DNA from: a bacterium
Lineage (GTDB): Bacteria > Hydrothermota > UBA3073 > JACQXS01
DNA: 45,967 nt
Assembly (NCBI GenBank): GCA_030605695.1
Contig: JAUWHX010000080.1
Span: 1-45,967 of the forward strand
Direction of reading: 5' to 3'
In this document: positions 7,489 through 14,218 of the stretch, piece by piece
How positions within the stretch are numbered: the first letter of the stretch is position 1
Layout: each line of letters starts with the position of its first letter
The notes under the pieces: generated by a model
The model's input: only the letters and a program-made list of their open reading frames with translations
Told to the model about the DNA's origin: nothing
Database searches by the model: none
Program-made: the position numbers and the translations under genes

Positions 7489-8586
7489 CTACTTATGGGT
7501 CAAAACTTCCTCCTGTTCAGTCCGATACTGACGAAGTTTCTCCCTTAAAGTTCTGGTAGATATGCCAAGAAGAGAAGCTGATTTGGTTCGATTTCCTCCT
7601 TCTTTTGCCAAAGTCTCAAGAATAAGCATTTTCTCAACTTCACTCAACTTGATACCAACTAAATCTTTTGCTTCATTGCTGTGTGGAAGGGTATTTGTTC
7701 CATTATTACTTTTTTTCTGTAAATCAAGGTGAGAAGCTGACAAGCAGGATGAAGAATTAAGAACCACCGCTCGCTCTATAGCATTTTCAAGTTCACGGAC
7801 ATTGCCGGGCCAATTACAAGATAGAAGGAGTTCCATGGCCTCACTTGATATATTCTCCATTTTCTTGTCATAATAAGTAGTGTATTTCCTTAAGAAATAA
7901 GCCGCAAGCAATGGAATATCTCCCTTGCGTTCCCTTAAACTTGGAATCCAAATCGGGACAACTGCTAACCTGTAGAAAAGGTCTCCCCTAAACAGCTTTT
8001 CCTCAACTGCTTGATGTAGGTCACAATTTGTCGTGGCTATAATTCGAACATCTACAGATATTTCTTCTGACCCACCTACTCTGAAAAATTTAAATTCTTG
8101 GAGAACACGAAGTAATTTAGCTTGAAGATGCATTCCCATCTCAGATATTTCATCCAATAATAATGTTCCTCCATTTGCAAGCTCAAACTTACCCTTTCTT
8201 TTTTGTGTCGCCCCGGTAAATGCACCTTTCTCATGTCCAAATAATTCACTTTCCAACAATCCCTCAGGAAGAGCAGCGCAATTTATTGAAATAAAAGGCT
8301 TGTCCCTCCTTCTACTTTGCTGATGAATTGACCTTGCTACTAATTCTTTCCCCGTACCACTCTCTCCTTGAATTAAAACAGGCACCTTACTGTCTGCCAC
8401 AGCTTTTATTACCTCATATACTTCTCCCATTTGCTTGTCTTTTCCTACAAGCAATCCGAAACCATGTAAAATACCCGCACGGTCAATCTTTTCCCAAAGA
8501 ACCCGATAAGACTCATCCAGCTTCTCAATAGCTATGTTAAACTCAGAAAATACCTTCTTTAATCCATTAATTTCCTTGCTCATCAT
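7489..8586 (-). CDS. Sigma-54-dependent transcriptional activator without receiver domain (FlgR/FleQ-like role)
   Basis: A 365-residue enhancer-binding protein. After about 45 residues of helical N-terminus with no receiver domain comes the AAA+ domain: Walker A GESGTGKE, the sigma-54-contacting GAFTGA loop in GHEKGAFTGATQ, Walker B GGTLLLDEIS, and the Arg-rich FYRLAVVPI segment. A Fis-type helix-turn-helix ends the protein (GGNRTKSASLLGISTRTLREKL). Lacking a receiver, it must be controlled by level, by the short N-terminus or by a partner. Located next to the flagellar operon and behind its own sigma-54-type promoter, it probably drives class II/III flagellar genes. The start MMSKE has no obvious ribosome binding site. 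Confidence 0.88.
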   Translation of the reverse strand: MMSKEINGLKKVFSEFNIAIEKLDESYRVLWEKIDRAGILHGFGLLVGKDKQMGEVYEVIKAVADSKVPVLIQGESGTGKELVARSIHQQSRRRDKPFISINCAALPEGLLESELFGHEKGAFTGATQKRKGKFELANGGTLLLDEISEMGMHLQAKLLRVLQEFKFFRVGGSEEISVDVRIIATTNCDLHQAVEEKLFRGDLFYRLAVVPIWIPSLRERKGDIPLLAAYFLRKYTTYYDKKMENISSEAMELLLSCNWPGNVRELENAIERAVVLNSSSCLSASHLDLQKKSNNGTNTLPHSNEAKDLVGIKLSEVEKMLILETLAKEGGNRTKSASLLGISTRTLREKLRQYRTEQEEVLTHK

Positions 8587-8740
8587 TTAATCACGGAAAC
8601 ACGGAATAACCGAAACACGGGAATTTGTAACCCAACTCATTAGATTAACATTAAGGCCGAAGTCCTGAATTTTATGCATCAATAAATTGTATTTCTTCTG
8701 TGTTTTCATACTTCAGCGTTCCTGTAATATATTTGTTAGT

Positions 8741-8757
8741 AGCAAAAAGCGTGTCAA
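8741..8757 (-). promoter_or_regulatory. Sigma-54-type promoter upstream of the receiverless activator
   Basis: Minus strand TTGACAC-GCTTT-TTGCTA: same -24 and -12 elements and spacing as the flgB promoter. About 150 bases upstream of the ATG at 8586, in the gap 8587-9183. The 18-bp site array at 8889-9152 lies 130-400 bases further upstream, the usual distance for sigma-54 enhancers. Confidence 0.65.
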
Positions 8758-8888
8758 TATTCCTGAGTCCGCTAAGTCAACCGCAAAATAACACTATATC
8801 TCGCACCACAAATTCTTCAAATACAACATATAGAGCAAATTCAAGAGCCCTTGCTCTAAAAAGATAAGCCCCAACGATTGAATAATGT

Positions 8889-9152
8889 GTAACATTTTGT
8901 TGCACTTCTACAATGAATAATACTTGAAATCCGCTATGCCGTAACATTTTGTTCTATCGTAACACAATGTTATAGTGTAACAAAAAGTTCCACCGTTAAA
9001 TTTTGATACTATACTTTGTTTTGCTGTAACATTTTGTTGTAGTGTAACATTGTATTGCAGTATAACGAAATGTTGTTTTTGTGACCTATGTGGGTTGAAT
9101 TCTTGTTTTGTAACATTTTGTTATCGCAACACAATGTTACAGTGTAACAAGG
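8889..9152. promoter_or_regulatory. Array of 18-bp-phased palindromic sites, candidate enhancer for the activator promoter
   Basis: A 13-bp motif GTAACAnnnTGTT (core AAC-N5-GTT, self-complementary) occurs at 8889, 8941, 8959, 8977, 9026, 9044, 9062, 9110, 9126 and 9144. Within each cluster the starts are 18 bp apart (8941/8959/8977; 9026/9044/9062; 9126/9144), with one 16-bp step (9110/9126), and the three clusters begin about 85 bp apart. This fills most of the non-coding gap between the two regulators. Most likely binding sites for a dimeric regulator such as a Fis-type activator; a degenerate minisatellite or iteron-like element is the alternative. Confidence 0.6.
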
Positions 9153-9183
9153 TTTTTCTGTCTTCCGGATTAAGGTACAAAGA

Positions 9184-10518
9184 TTATGTTATTTTGTATT
9201 CTTTGAGCTTTCTGTGGAGGGTCATGCGTGTTATGCCAAGAAGTTTGGCAGCTTGTGATTTATTGCCCTCTGTTTTTTGAAGAGTTTTTTGGATTAGAGC
9301 CTTTTGAGTCTCGGACCAGGGGAGAATATCAGCAGTAGGTCTTAATATTGGTCTTAATAATGGTGGAAGGTCATTTAATTTTATTAGGTTTCCAGTGCTC
9401 GCGACAAAAGCTTGTTCAATTATATTTTGAAGTTCTCTTACATTGCCCGGCCAATCATAGGAAGATAAATATAAAGTATCTAATATTTCATTCGCAACTT
9501 GCTTATGTTTTTGGTTCTGATTGCCTAAAATTTCCACAAAGTGTTTTGCTAATGCGGGAATATCTTCTCTATGCTCTCTTAAAGGCGGAACAGTTATAGG
9601 AATGACATAAAAACGATGGAAAAAATCTCTTCTTATCTTACCTTCTAATAGAGCACGTTCCAGGTTACGATTTGTAGCAGTGAGAATTCTCACATCTATT
9701 TCATAATTTTTATTACTCCCAATGGGCCTTACCTTCCTTTCTTCAAGTGTCCGAAGCAATTTTACCTGTGCCGTAAGAGGGACATCGCCTATTTCGTCAA
9801 GAAAAATAGTTCCTCCATTGCCACTGCGAAAGAGACCGATATTATCCTTAATTGCACCGGAAAATGCTCCCTTCATATGTCCAAATAATTCACTTTCAAA
9901 TAAAGTCTCAGTAATACCACTACACTCTATAGGAATAAAAGGACCATCATTACGAAGAGAAAGCTCGTGTATTGTTTTTGCCACAAGCTCTTTCCCGACT
10001 CCACTTTCTCCTTGAATACACACACTTGAGTCAGTAGGAGCAACTGATAAAATCTTGGAATATAAAAGTTGCATTTTTGGTGATGCTCCTATCAATGAAC
10101 CAAGACCTACCCTCCTATCTTGTGACTTATCCATTGTTACCTGTCTTTTATCTAATATCTTATTTATAGTATTAACTATTTCATCTTCATTTATTGGCTT
10201 AATTAAATAATCCGAAACTCCGAGTTTAATGCCTGCAATAGCAGTTTCAAGTTTTGGGTTTTCGGTAATTAGAATAATATTAACATTGGGGTTCATTCCA
10301 CTTTTTATCTTATATAAAATCTCTACTCCATCAGCGTCTTTAATATCAGGGTCAAGGATAACCAGATTAAAGAAATAGCTTTTAAAAGATTCTACGGCTT
10401 CTTCACCGGTCTCTGACTCTATTATTCCAAGTCCAAAAGGTTTTAACATATTTTTTATGCTTTCCCGTACTTCACCAGATTCATCACAAATAAGAACCAT
10501 ACTCTGAAGTTTGTCCAT
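9184..10518 (-). CDS. NtrC-family response regulator (receiver, AAA+, Fis HTH)
   Basis: A 444-residue sigma-54 activator. The receiver domain (1-120) has the acidic pair D12/E13, phospho-acceptor D56 (NLVILDPD) and conserved K107 (LIKPIN). The AAA+ domain (about 143-375) has Walker A GESGVGKE, a sigma-54 loop GAFSGA instead of the usual GAFTGA, and GGTIFLDEIG. A Fis-type helix-turn-helix closes it (GNKSQAAKLLGITRMTLHRKL). No histidine kinase lies beside it. Position next to a second activator and the flagellar operon suggests the FlgR/FlrC role. The Thr-to-Ser change in the sigma-54 contact loop is conservative but unusual. Confidence 0.9.
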   Translation of the reverse strand: MDKLQSMVLICDESGEVRESIKNMLKPFGLGIIESETGEEAVESFKSYFFNLVILDPDIKDADGVEILYKIKSGMNPNVNIILITENPKLETAIAGIKLGVSDYLIKPINEDEIVNTINKILDKRQVTMDKSQDRRVGLGSLIGASPKMQLLYSKILSVAPTDSSVCIQGESGVGKELVAKTIHELSLRNDGPFIPIECSGITETLFESELFGHMKGAFSGAIKDNIGLFRSGNGGTIFLDEIGDVPLTAQVKLLRTLEERKVRPIGSNKNYEIDVRILTATNRNLERALLEGKIRRDFFHRFYVIPITVPPLREHREDIPALAKHFVEILGNQNQKHKQVANEILDTLYLSSYDWPGNVRELQNIIEQAFVASTGNLIKLNDLPPLLRPILRPTADILPWSETQKALIQKTLQKTEGNKSQAAKLLGITRMTLHRKLKEYKIT

Positions 10519-10559
10519 TTATAAAATATCTTAATAGTTGGTGAGAATGATATTCCTGC

Positions 10560-10805
10560 CTATCTATCAACTTCCTCAGTTTTGTGTATTTCCTCTTTTT
10601 GAATTTCTTCAATTTTTTGCTCGGCTCTGTACTCACAAACTATATGAATTTCACGACCACAAGTGCAAATAATATCTATAGATTCAACTATCCCGTCCTT
10701 TTTATGCACCATTATCTGTGGCTCATCAAACTGAGGTTTGTCAGCTAATATATCACGTTCCTCGTTAATCACAACTCTATCTTTTTTTATAATATTACTT
10801 TCCAT
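10560..10805 (-). CDS. Small conserved-looking protein of unknown function with CTCG motif
   Basis: An 81-residue protein if started at the ATG at 10805; a longer frame to 10931 exists but its extra 42 residues are hydrophobic and unlike a protein start. Hydrophilic, with a central beta-like segment GIVESIDIICTCGREIHIVC holding three Cys (CTC...C) and a Lys/Glu-rich tail. It precedes the response regulator by about 40 bases on the same strand, so may be cotranscribed. I do not recognise a family. The three cysteines could bind a metal, but this is a guess. Confidence 0.55.
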   Translation of the reverse strand: MESNIIKKDRVVINEERDILADKPQFDEPQIMVHKKDGIVESIDIICTCGREIHIVCEYRAEQKIEEIQKEEIHKTEEVDR

Positions 10806-10964
10806 CTCTATTTTAATTATTGAAATTATACACTTTGTCAACAAAAAAAGGAAACCTTTTCCTACAAGAGGCAAAAATCTCCCTGTTAATTCTATGCTAT
10901 TATATGACTCTCTAACACCTCTGTTGACCACTCAATTATATAATTACACAACTTCAAAACAATA

Positions 10965-10982
10965 TTGACACGAAATTTGCTA
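10965..10982 (+). promoter_or_regulatory. Sigma-54-type promoter reading rightward
   Basis: TTGACAC-GAAAT-TTGCTA, identical to the flgB promoter at 17 of 18 positions. The expected start near 10992 lies just before the glycosyltransferase remnant at 11001. Confidence 0.6.
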
Positions 10983-11000
10983 TATAAACTTTCCAGAATT

Positions 11001-11198
11001 ATGCGGAAGAAAAAAATACTATTCGCAGTGCAAGAGCTTTATCCTCCAATAAGAGGAGCAGAGAAAAGTTCTCTTACACTCTTGAGAGAATTGAATGAAG
11101 AGAAATATGAAATATATGCCTTTTGTATAGGAATTGAGAATCAGCAGCTTTTAAAATCTAAAGCAGAAAAAGCATTAGCCCAATTGGACACAAATTAG
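11001..11198 (+). pseudogene. Truncated GT4-type glycosyltransferase N-terminus
   Basis: The 65 codons from the ATG at 11001 begin KKKILFAVQELYPPIRGAEK, the usual start of a GT-B (family 4) glycosyltransferase: a first beta strand, then a G-A-E-x loop and a helix, then a second strand (YEIYAFCIG). After about 45 residues the similarity ends and the frame stops at 11198; full-length GT4 enzymes have about 350-400 residues. No continuation is visible in the other frames before 11353. A remnant near the filament glycosylation genes; a genuine short protein is less likely. Confidence 0.55.
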
Positions 11199-11301
11199 CT
11201 CAAACTATGAATAATCACACACCAAATATTAAATTTTCTCTCCATTATTAACGATATAGAGTGAACCGTAGCACGATTGTGTGTATGTTATGATTAAAAG
11301 T

Positions 11302-11329
11302 TAAAGTTATTTGTGAAGTTTACCGATAA
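11302..11329 (+). promoter_or_regulatory. Sigma-28-like promoter
   Basis: TAAAGTTA-N12-ACCGATAA, close to the flagellar consensus TAAAGTTT-N11-GCCGATAA, with one mismatch in each box and a spacer one base longer. Followed by GGAGGAAAG and the 38-codon ORF at 11353. Confidence 0.5.
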
Positions 11330-11352
11330 TGAATTTGAGGAGGAAAGATATT

Positions 11353-11469
11353 ATGGATAATCCTGTGAAAAGCGAGAGGGATGATTTTGAAGAAGATAAG
11401 AAGGTAGAAAAGAAGGAGGAGATGGTCCGCAGAGAGAAAATATTTGAGCTCATAGGGCCTTTTGTATAG
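11353..11469 (+). CDS. Small 38-residue protein behind a sigma-28-like promoter
   Basis: Begins MDNPVKSERDDFEEDKK and ends EKIFELIGPFV. Too short for most gene finders. Support: a strong ribosome binding site (GGAGGAAAG, 6 bases before the ATG) and the sigma-28-like promoter about 25 bases upstream. The protein is highly charged, with a short hydrophobic C-terminal tip. No family recognised. The next gene starts 74 bases later on the same strand, so it may lead a transcript that includes the methyltransferase and glycosylation genes. Confidence 0.45.
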   Translation: MDNPVKSERDDFEEDKKVEKKEEMVRREKIFELIGPFV

Positions 11470-11543
11470 AGAATTTCTCCTTTTGTGAACTTTGCCAATA
11501 ACAAAAATGTTAGTAGTTAAATCGTAAGTATCAAGAAATACCG

Positions 11544-12968
11544 ATGGCTAACAACTCACATCTAACAACTGATAAAATAAACCATATTCGTCAGTTAATT
11601 AAAGATGGCAAATTAGATGAAGCAATACTCAGGTTAGAAGCAATGCTGGAAACATATCATGAAGATGTGGGGCAAGCAGAATTATATTCTCTTCTCTGCA
11701 AACTTTACACTCGGGCAGGAAGAAAATCTGATATTCAGCAAGACTGGATTAAAAAGGCAAAAGAAATTAGCCCGACACTTGAAACACAGCCTCAGAGCAT
11801 TGAAGTAACATTAGCAAAACAAACCCGGCGTATTACAGAAGTTCGTATAAAAAAATCAGGCGAGGTGATAAAGATAAATACTACTCATCCAGGAAATCCG
11901 AAAGCAACGATTCTTATCCCGGCTCAACTTAATAGACTTTTCCACACTATTAACCTTATTCCTCCTAACTTTAGGATTTTGGATGTCGGGTGTGGTGATG
12001 GATGGCTGCCACGTTTTTTGTATCACCTAAAACCAGAGCAGGAAATAGTAGGGGTTGATATAGAGGAAGATTTAATAAAATTTGCAAGAAAGCGTCACCC
12101 AAAGGATATCAAATTTTGCTTACCTAATGAATTAAAAGGCAAGTTTAATATGATCCTTATGTGTGAGGTTCTTGAACATATAGAAAATCCGGAAGACCTT
12201 ATTTCAACTTATATTCCTTATTTAGAGAAGAATGCAATTTTTATTATATCAGTCCCATCACCAAAATTTGGCTATTGCCCTGGGCATATCCACCAATATC
12301 TTACCAAGCAAGATTGGGAAAGCATGCTCTCCAAGTTTACTCAAAATATAGAATGGTGTGATAACCCAAATCTACCTACGTGGTATTTCCTTAGATTTAA
12401 TTTAGGGATAGAAGGCACTATCAAAAGATTTAAAAATCGTACTGAATCAGTAGCAACGATTCCTGACATTTTTGAAAATTCTACAATGTTATATATAGGA
12501 GCAAATAAGCTAAGAACTCAATTGACTGACCTTTTTGAGAATCGCTGTTCTAATATGACCATAGATGTCCTGGAAATTTGGCATGAAAATGTTAAATATT
12601 TGAGAGGACTTAAAAAATTTAATGGAGTTATGCAAGGAGATGTTAGAGAAATAGATAAGTTATTTAAACCTAATTCCTACGATATAGTAATGTGGTGGCA
12701 TGGACCGGAGCATATTGAAATTCAAGAATTAGCTAAGACTTTAGATAAACTCAAACGAGTAGCAAAAAAACTTGTTATATTAGGTTGTCCTTGGGGAATT
12801 TATGTACAGGGTGAAGAATATGGGAATCCTTACGAGAAACACATAAGCCATCTGACCCTTGATTTTTTCAAAAACCATGGCTTCTTGACAAGTGTTGTAG
12901 GAACAAGGGATATACCCGGATCTAATATAACTGCCTGGTGGAAGAAGGACGAAAAGCGTTCAAAATAA
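11544..12968 (+). CDS. Tandem SAM-dependent methyltransferase with TPR-like N-terminus
   Basis: A 474-residue protein. Residues 12-90 are helical and TPR-like (DGKLDEAILRLEAMLETY). A first class I methyltransferase domain (about 135-260) has the SAM motif ILDVGCGDGW, acidic GVDIE and CEVLEHIENPED. A second Rossmann-like domain (about 310-470) starts TMLYIGANKLRTQL and has DIVMWWHGPEHIE, but lacks a clean GxGxG loop, so it may be degenerate or bind something else. Next to glycosyltransferase and TPR/GT2 genes and just before flagellin, it probably modifies a filament glycan or a surface sugar; the substrate is unknown. The first residues (NNSHLTTDK) match a dispersed repeat unit, so the true start could be slightly downstream. 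Confidence 0.75.
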   Translation: MANNSHLTTDKINHIRQLIKDGKLDEAILRLEAMLETYHEDVGQAELYSLLCKLYTRAGRKSDIQQDWIKKAKEISPTLETQPQSIEVTLAKQTRRITEVRIKKSGEVIKINTTHPGNPKATILIPAQLNRLFHTINLIPPNFRILDVGCGDGWLPRFLYHLKPEQEIVGVDIEEDLIKFARKRHPKDIKFCLPNELKGKFNMILMCEVLEHIENPEDLISTYIPYLEKNAIFIISVPSPKFGYCPGHIHQYLTKQDWESMLSKFTQNIEWCDNPNLPTWYFLRFNLGIEGTIKRFKNRTESVATIPDIFENSTMLYIGANKLRTQLTDLFENRCSNMTIDVLEIWHENVKYLRGLKKFNGVMQGDVREIDKLFKPNSYDIVMWWHGPEHIEIQELAKTLDKLKRVAKKLVILGCPWGIYVQGEEYGNPYEKHISHLTLDFFKNHGFLTSVVGTRDIPGSNITAWWKKDEKRSK

Positions 12969-12971
12969 TCT

Positions 12972-13301
12972 ATGGAAAGTTTGTACAATTCAAGAAATTC
13001 GTGGTTGACAATAGATGAAGTATCGCAATTAGTTAGAGTACCAAAGTATACTTTGAGATACTGGGAGCAGCAGTTTAGTGATTTCCTAAGTCCCGGACGA
13101 ACTAATGGAGGACATCGCAGATTCACGGGGGAAGATATGAAACGAATTAAACAAATAAAAGAACTTTTGAAAGACAAGGGCTATAGCATAAGAGGAGCAA
13201 AAAAGAGACTGAAAACCGAAGACCAAACGCTGAAGACTGAAGATATTGATTATCTTGCTCAAAAAATAGCTCTTGTCTTAAAAAAAGAATTTTTGGGATA
13301 A
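12972..13301 (+). CDS. MerR-like DNA-binding protein
   Basis: A 109-residue protein with a MerR-type winged helix: LTIDEVSQLVRVPKYTLRYW, then GGHRRFTGEDMKRIKQI and a linker helix. MerR proteins bind as dimers and usually have a C-terminal effector domain; here only a short helix follows, so no ligand domain is present. Residues about 80-89 (LKTEDQTLKTED) are encoded by a dispersed AAAACCGAAGAC-type repeat placed in frame before the last helix. It lies three bases after the methyltransferase gene, so is cotranscribed. A regulator of the glycosylation genes is possible. Confidence 0.75.
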   Translation: MESLYNSRNSWLTIDEVSQLVRVPKYTLRYWEQQFSDFLSPGRTNGGHRRFTGEDMKRIKQIKELLKDKGYSIRGAKKRLKTEDQTLKTEDIDYLAQKIALVLKKEFLG

Positions 13302-13304
13302 AAA

Positions 13305-13375
13305 ACTCTGCGTTCTTTGCGCCTTTGCGGTGAATTAATTTAAACCGTAGAGACACAAAGTCCACAAAGAATGGA
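13305..13375. repeat. Palindromic repeat of the CGCAAAG family
   Basis: ttctttgcgcctttgcggt on the left and accgtagagacacaaagtcc...aaagaat on the right form an imperfect inverted repeat filling the gap before the TPR gene. A short MITE-like or fold-back element is the likely nature. Confidence 0.55.
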
Positions 13376-13381
13376 GGGAAA

Positions 13382-14041
13382 ATGAAATCTAAAGTTAATT
13401 TACCAGAGGATAAGAAACTTGAGAAAGTTCGAAAAACGCTTGAACTTGGCATCAAGTTTTTGGATAAAGGTGAACTTGACAAGGCAGAAAAGGAATTCAA
13501 AGATATAAGCAAGAAGTTCCCAAATCTCACAACTCCATGGATAGGACTTGGCAATGTTTATGCGGCAAAAAACAATCCGGAAGAAGCTCTCAAGAATTAT
13601 GAGCACGCCCTTAAAATTTCAGGTGGGCGACTTTCGTCGCCTCCTTTTGTGGGCTCCGGAGCATCAGGCTGGACGGAATCTTCCGAGCTCTATAATAACC
13701 TGGGCACTCTATATTTTGTTCAAGGAGATAAAGTCAAAGCCGAGACTTACCTTAAGCTCGCCGTGCAAATGGAGAAGAAAAACCTTTCTGCGAAAAAGAA
13801 TCTTGCTGATTGTTACTTCGCAACCGGGAAGTATCAGCAAGCAATTCCTCTATATGAACAAGTTCTTCGTAAAGAGCCTGATGCAAATACACTTATTTCT
13901 CTTGCTAATTGTTATTTTAAACTCGGTGTGTATGAGTCAGCAAAATTGGGCTACGAAAAAGTGCTTGAACTTGAGCCAGATAACAAAATCGCTAAAGAAA
14001 ACCTTAATGTAGTGAGAAAGAAAATAGGCAAGAAAAAATGA
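13382..14041 (+). CDS. TPR-repeat protein
   Basis: A 219-residue, soluble protein with about five tetratricopeptide repeats, e.g. AWIGLGNVYAAKNNPEEAL-type units near residues 55-75 and YNNLGTLYFVQGDKVKAETY near 105-125, then CYFATGKYQQAIPLYEQVL and CYFKLGVYESAKLGYEKVL. TPRs form superhelical scaffolds for protein binding; the partner is not visible. Between repeats two and three, residues about 81-101 (GGRLSSPPFVGSGASGW) are not TPR-like, are GC-richer, and resemble inserted repeat DNA kept in frame. A good ribosome binding site (ATGGAGGGAAA) precedes the ATG. Confidence 0.8.
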   Translation: MKSKVNLPEDKKLEKVRKTLELGIKFLDKGELDKAEKEFKDISKKFPNLTTPWIGLGNVYAAKNNPEEALKNYEHALKISGGRLSSPPFVGSGASGWTESSELYNNLGTLYFVQGDKVKAETYLKLAVQMEKKNLSAKKNLADCYFATGKYQQAIPLYEQVLRKEPDANTLISLANCYFKLGVYESAKLGYEKVLELEPDNKIAKENLNVVRKKIGKKK

Positions 14042-14206
14042 AACCACGAATTAAAAATTGTCCGCAGGGTCCGATGGACACACAGATATTAACAGATAAA
14101 ACAGATTTGTACAACGTCAATAAAATCAAGGTATTTTTTTATCTGTGTGAATCTGCGTGCTAATTTTTGTTTCGTGTAACTCGTGTGTACTCGTGGTTAA
14201 ATAAAA
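14042..14206. repeat. Fold-back repeat, ACCACGAATT / ACACAGAT family
   Basis: The ends carry aaaccacgaatt and (reverse strand) aaccacgagtacac; inside, acacacagata and tatctgtgtgaatctg are inverted. The two halves form a long imperfect palindrome that fills the gap. A related unit (cacggaaacacggaataacc) lies at 8591-8612. Confidence 0.6.
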
Positions 14207-14218
14207 AAGGAGGAAAAG

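Noticed and set aside
8889-9152. CRISPR array
   Set aside because: The repeated unit is only 13 bp with 3-5 bp between copies, there are no unique spacers of 25-40 bp, and no cas genes are nearby.
8889-9152. Replication origin with iterons
   Set aside because: 18-bp phasing resembles iterons, but there is no rep or dnaA gene and no DnaA-box cluster; the sigma-54 promoter next to it gives a better explanation.
10806-10931. N-terminal extension of the small CTCG protein
   Set aside because: The 42 extra residues are not protein-like at the junction and overlap the divergent promoter region; the ATG at 10805 fits better.
10965-11198. Start of the glycosyltransferase remnant at 10965
   Set aside because: That ATG lies in the sigma-54-type promoter; the family-typical N-terminus begins at 11001.
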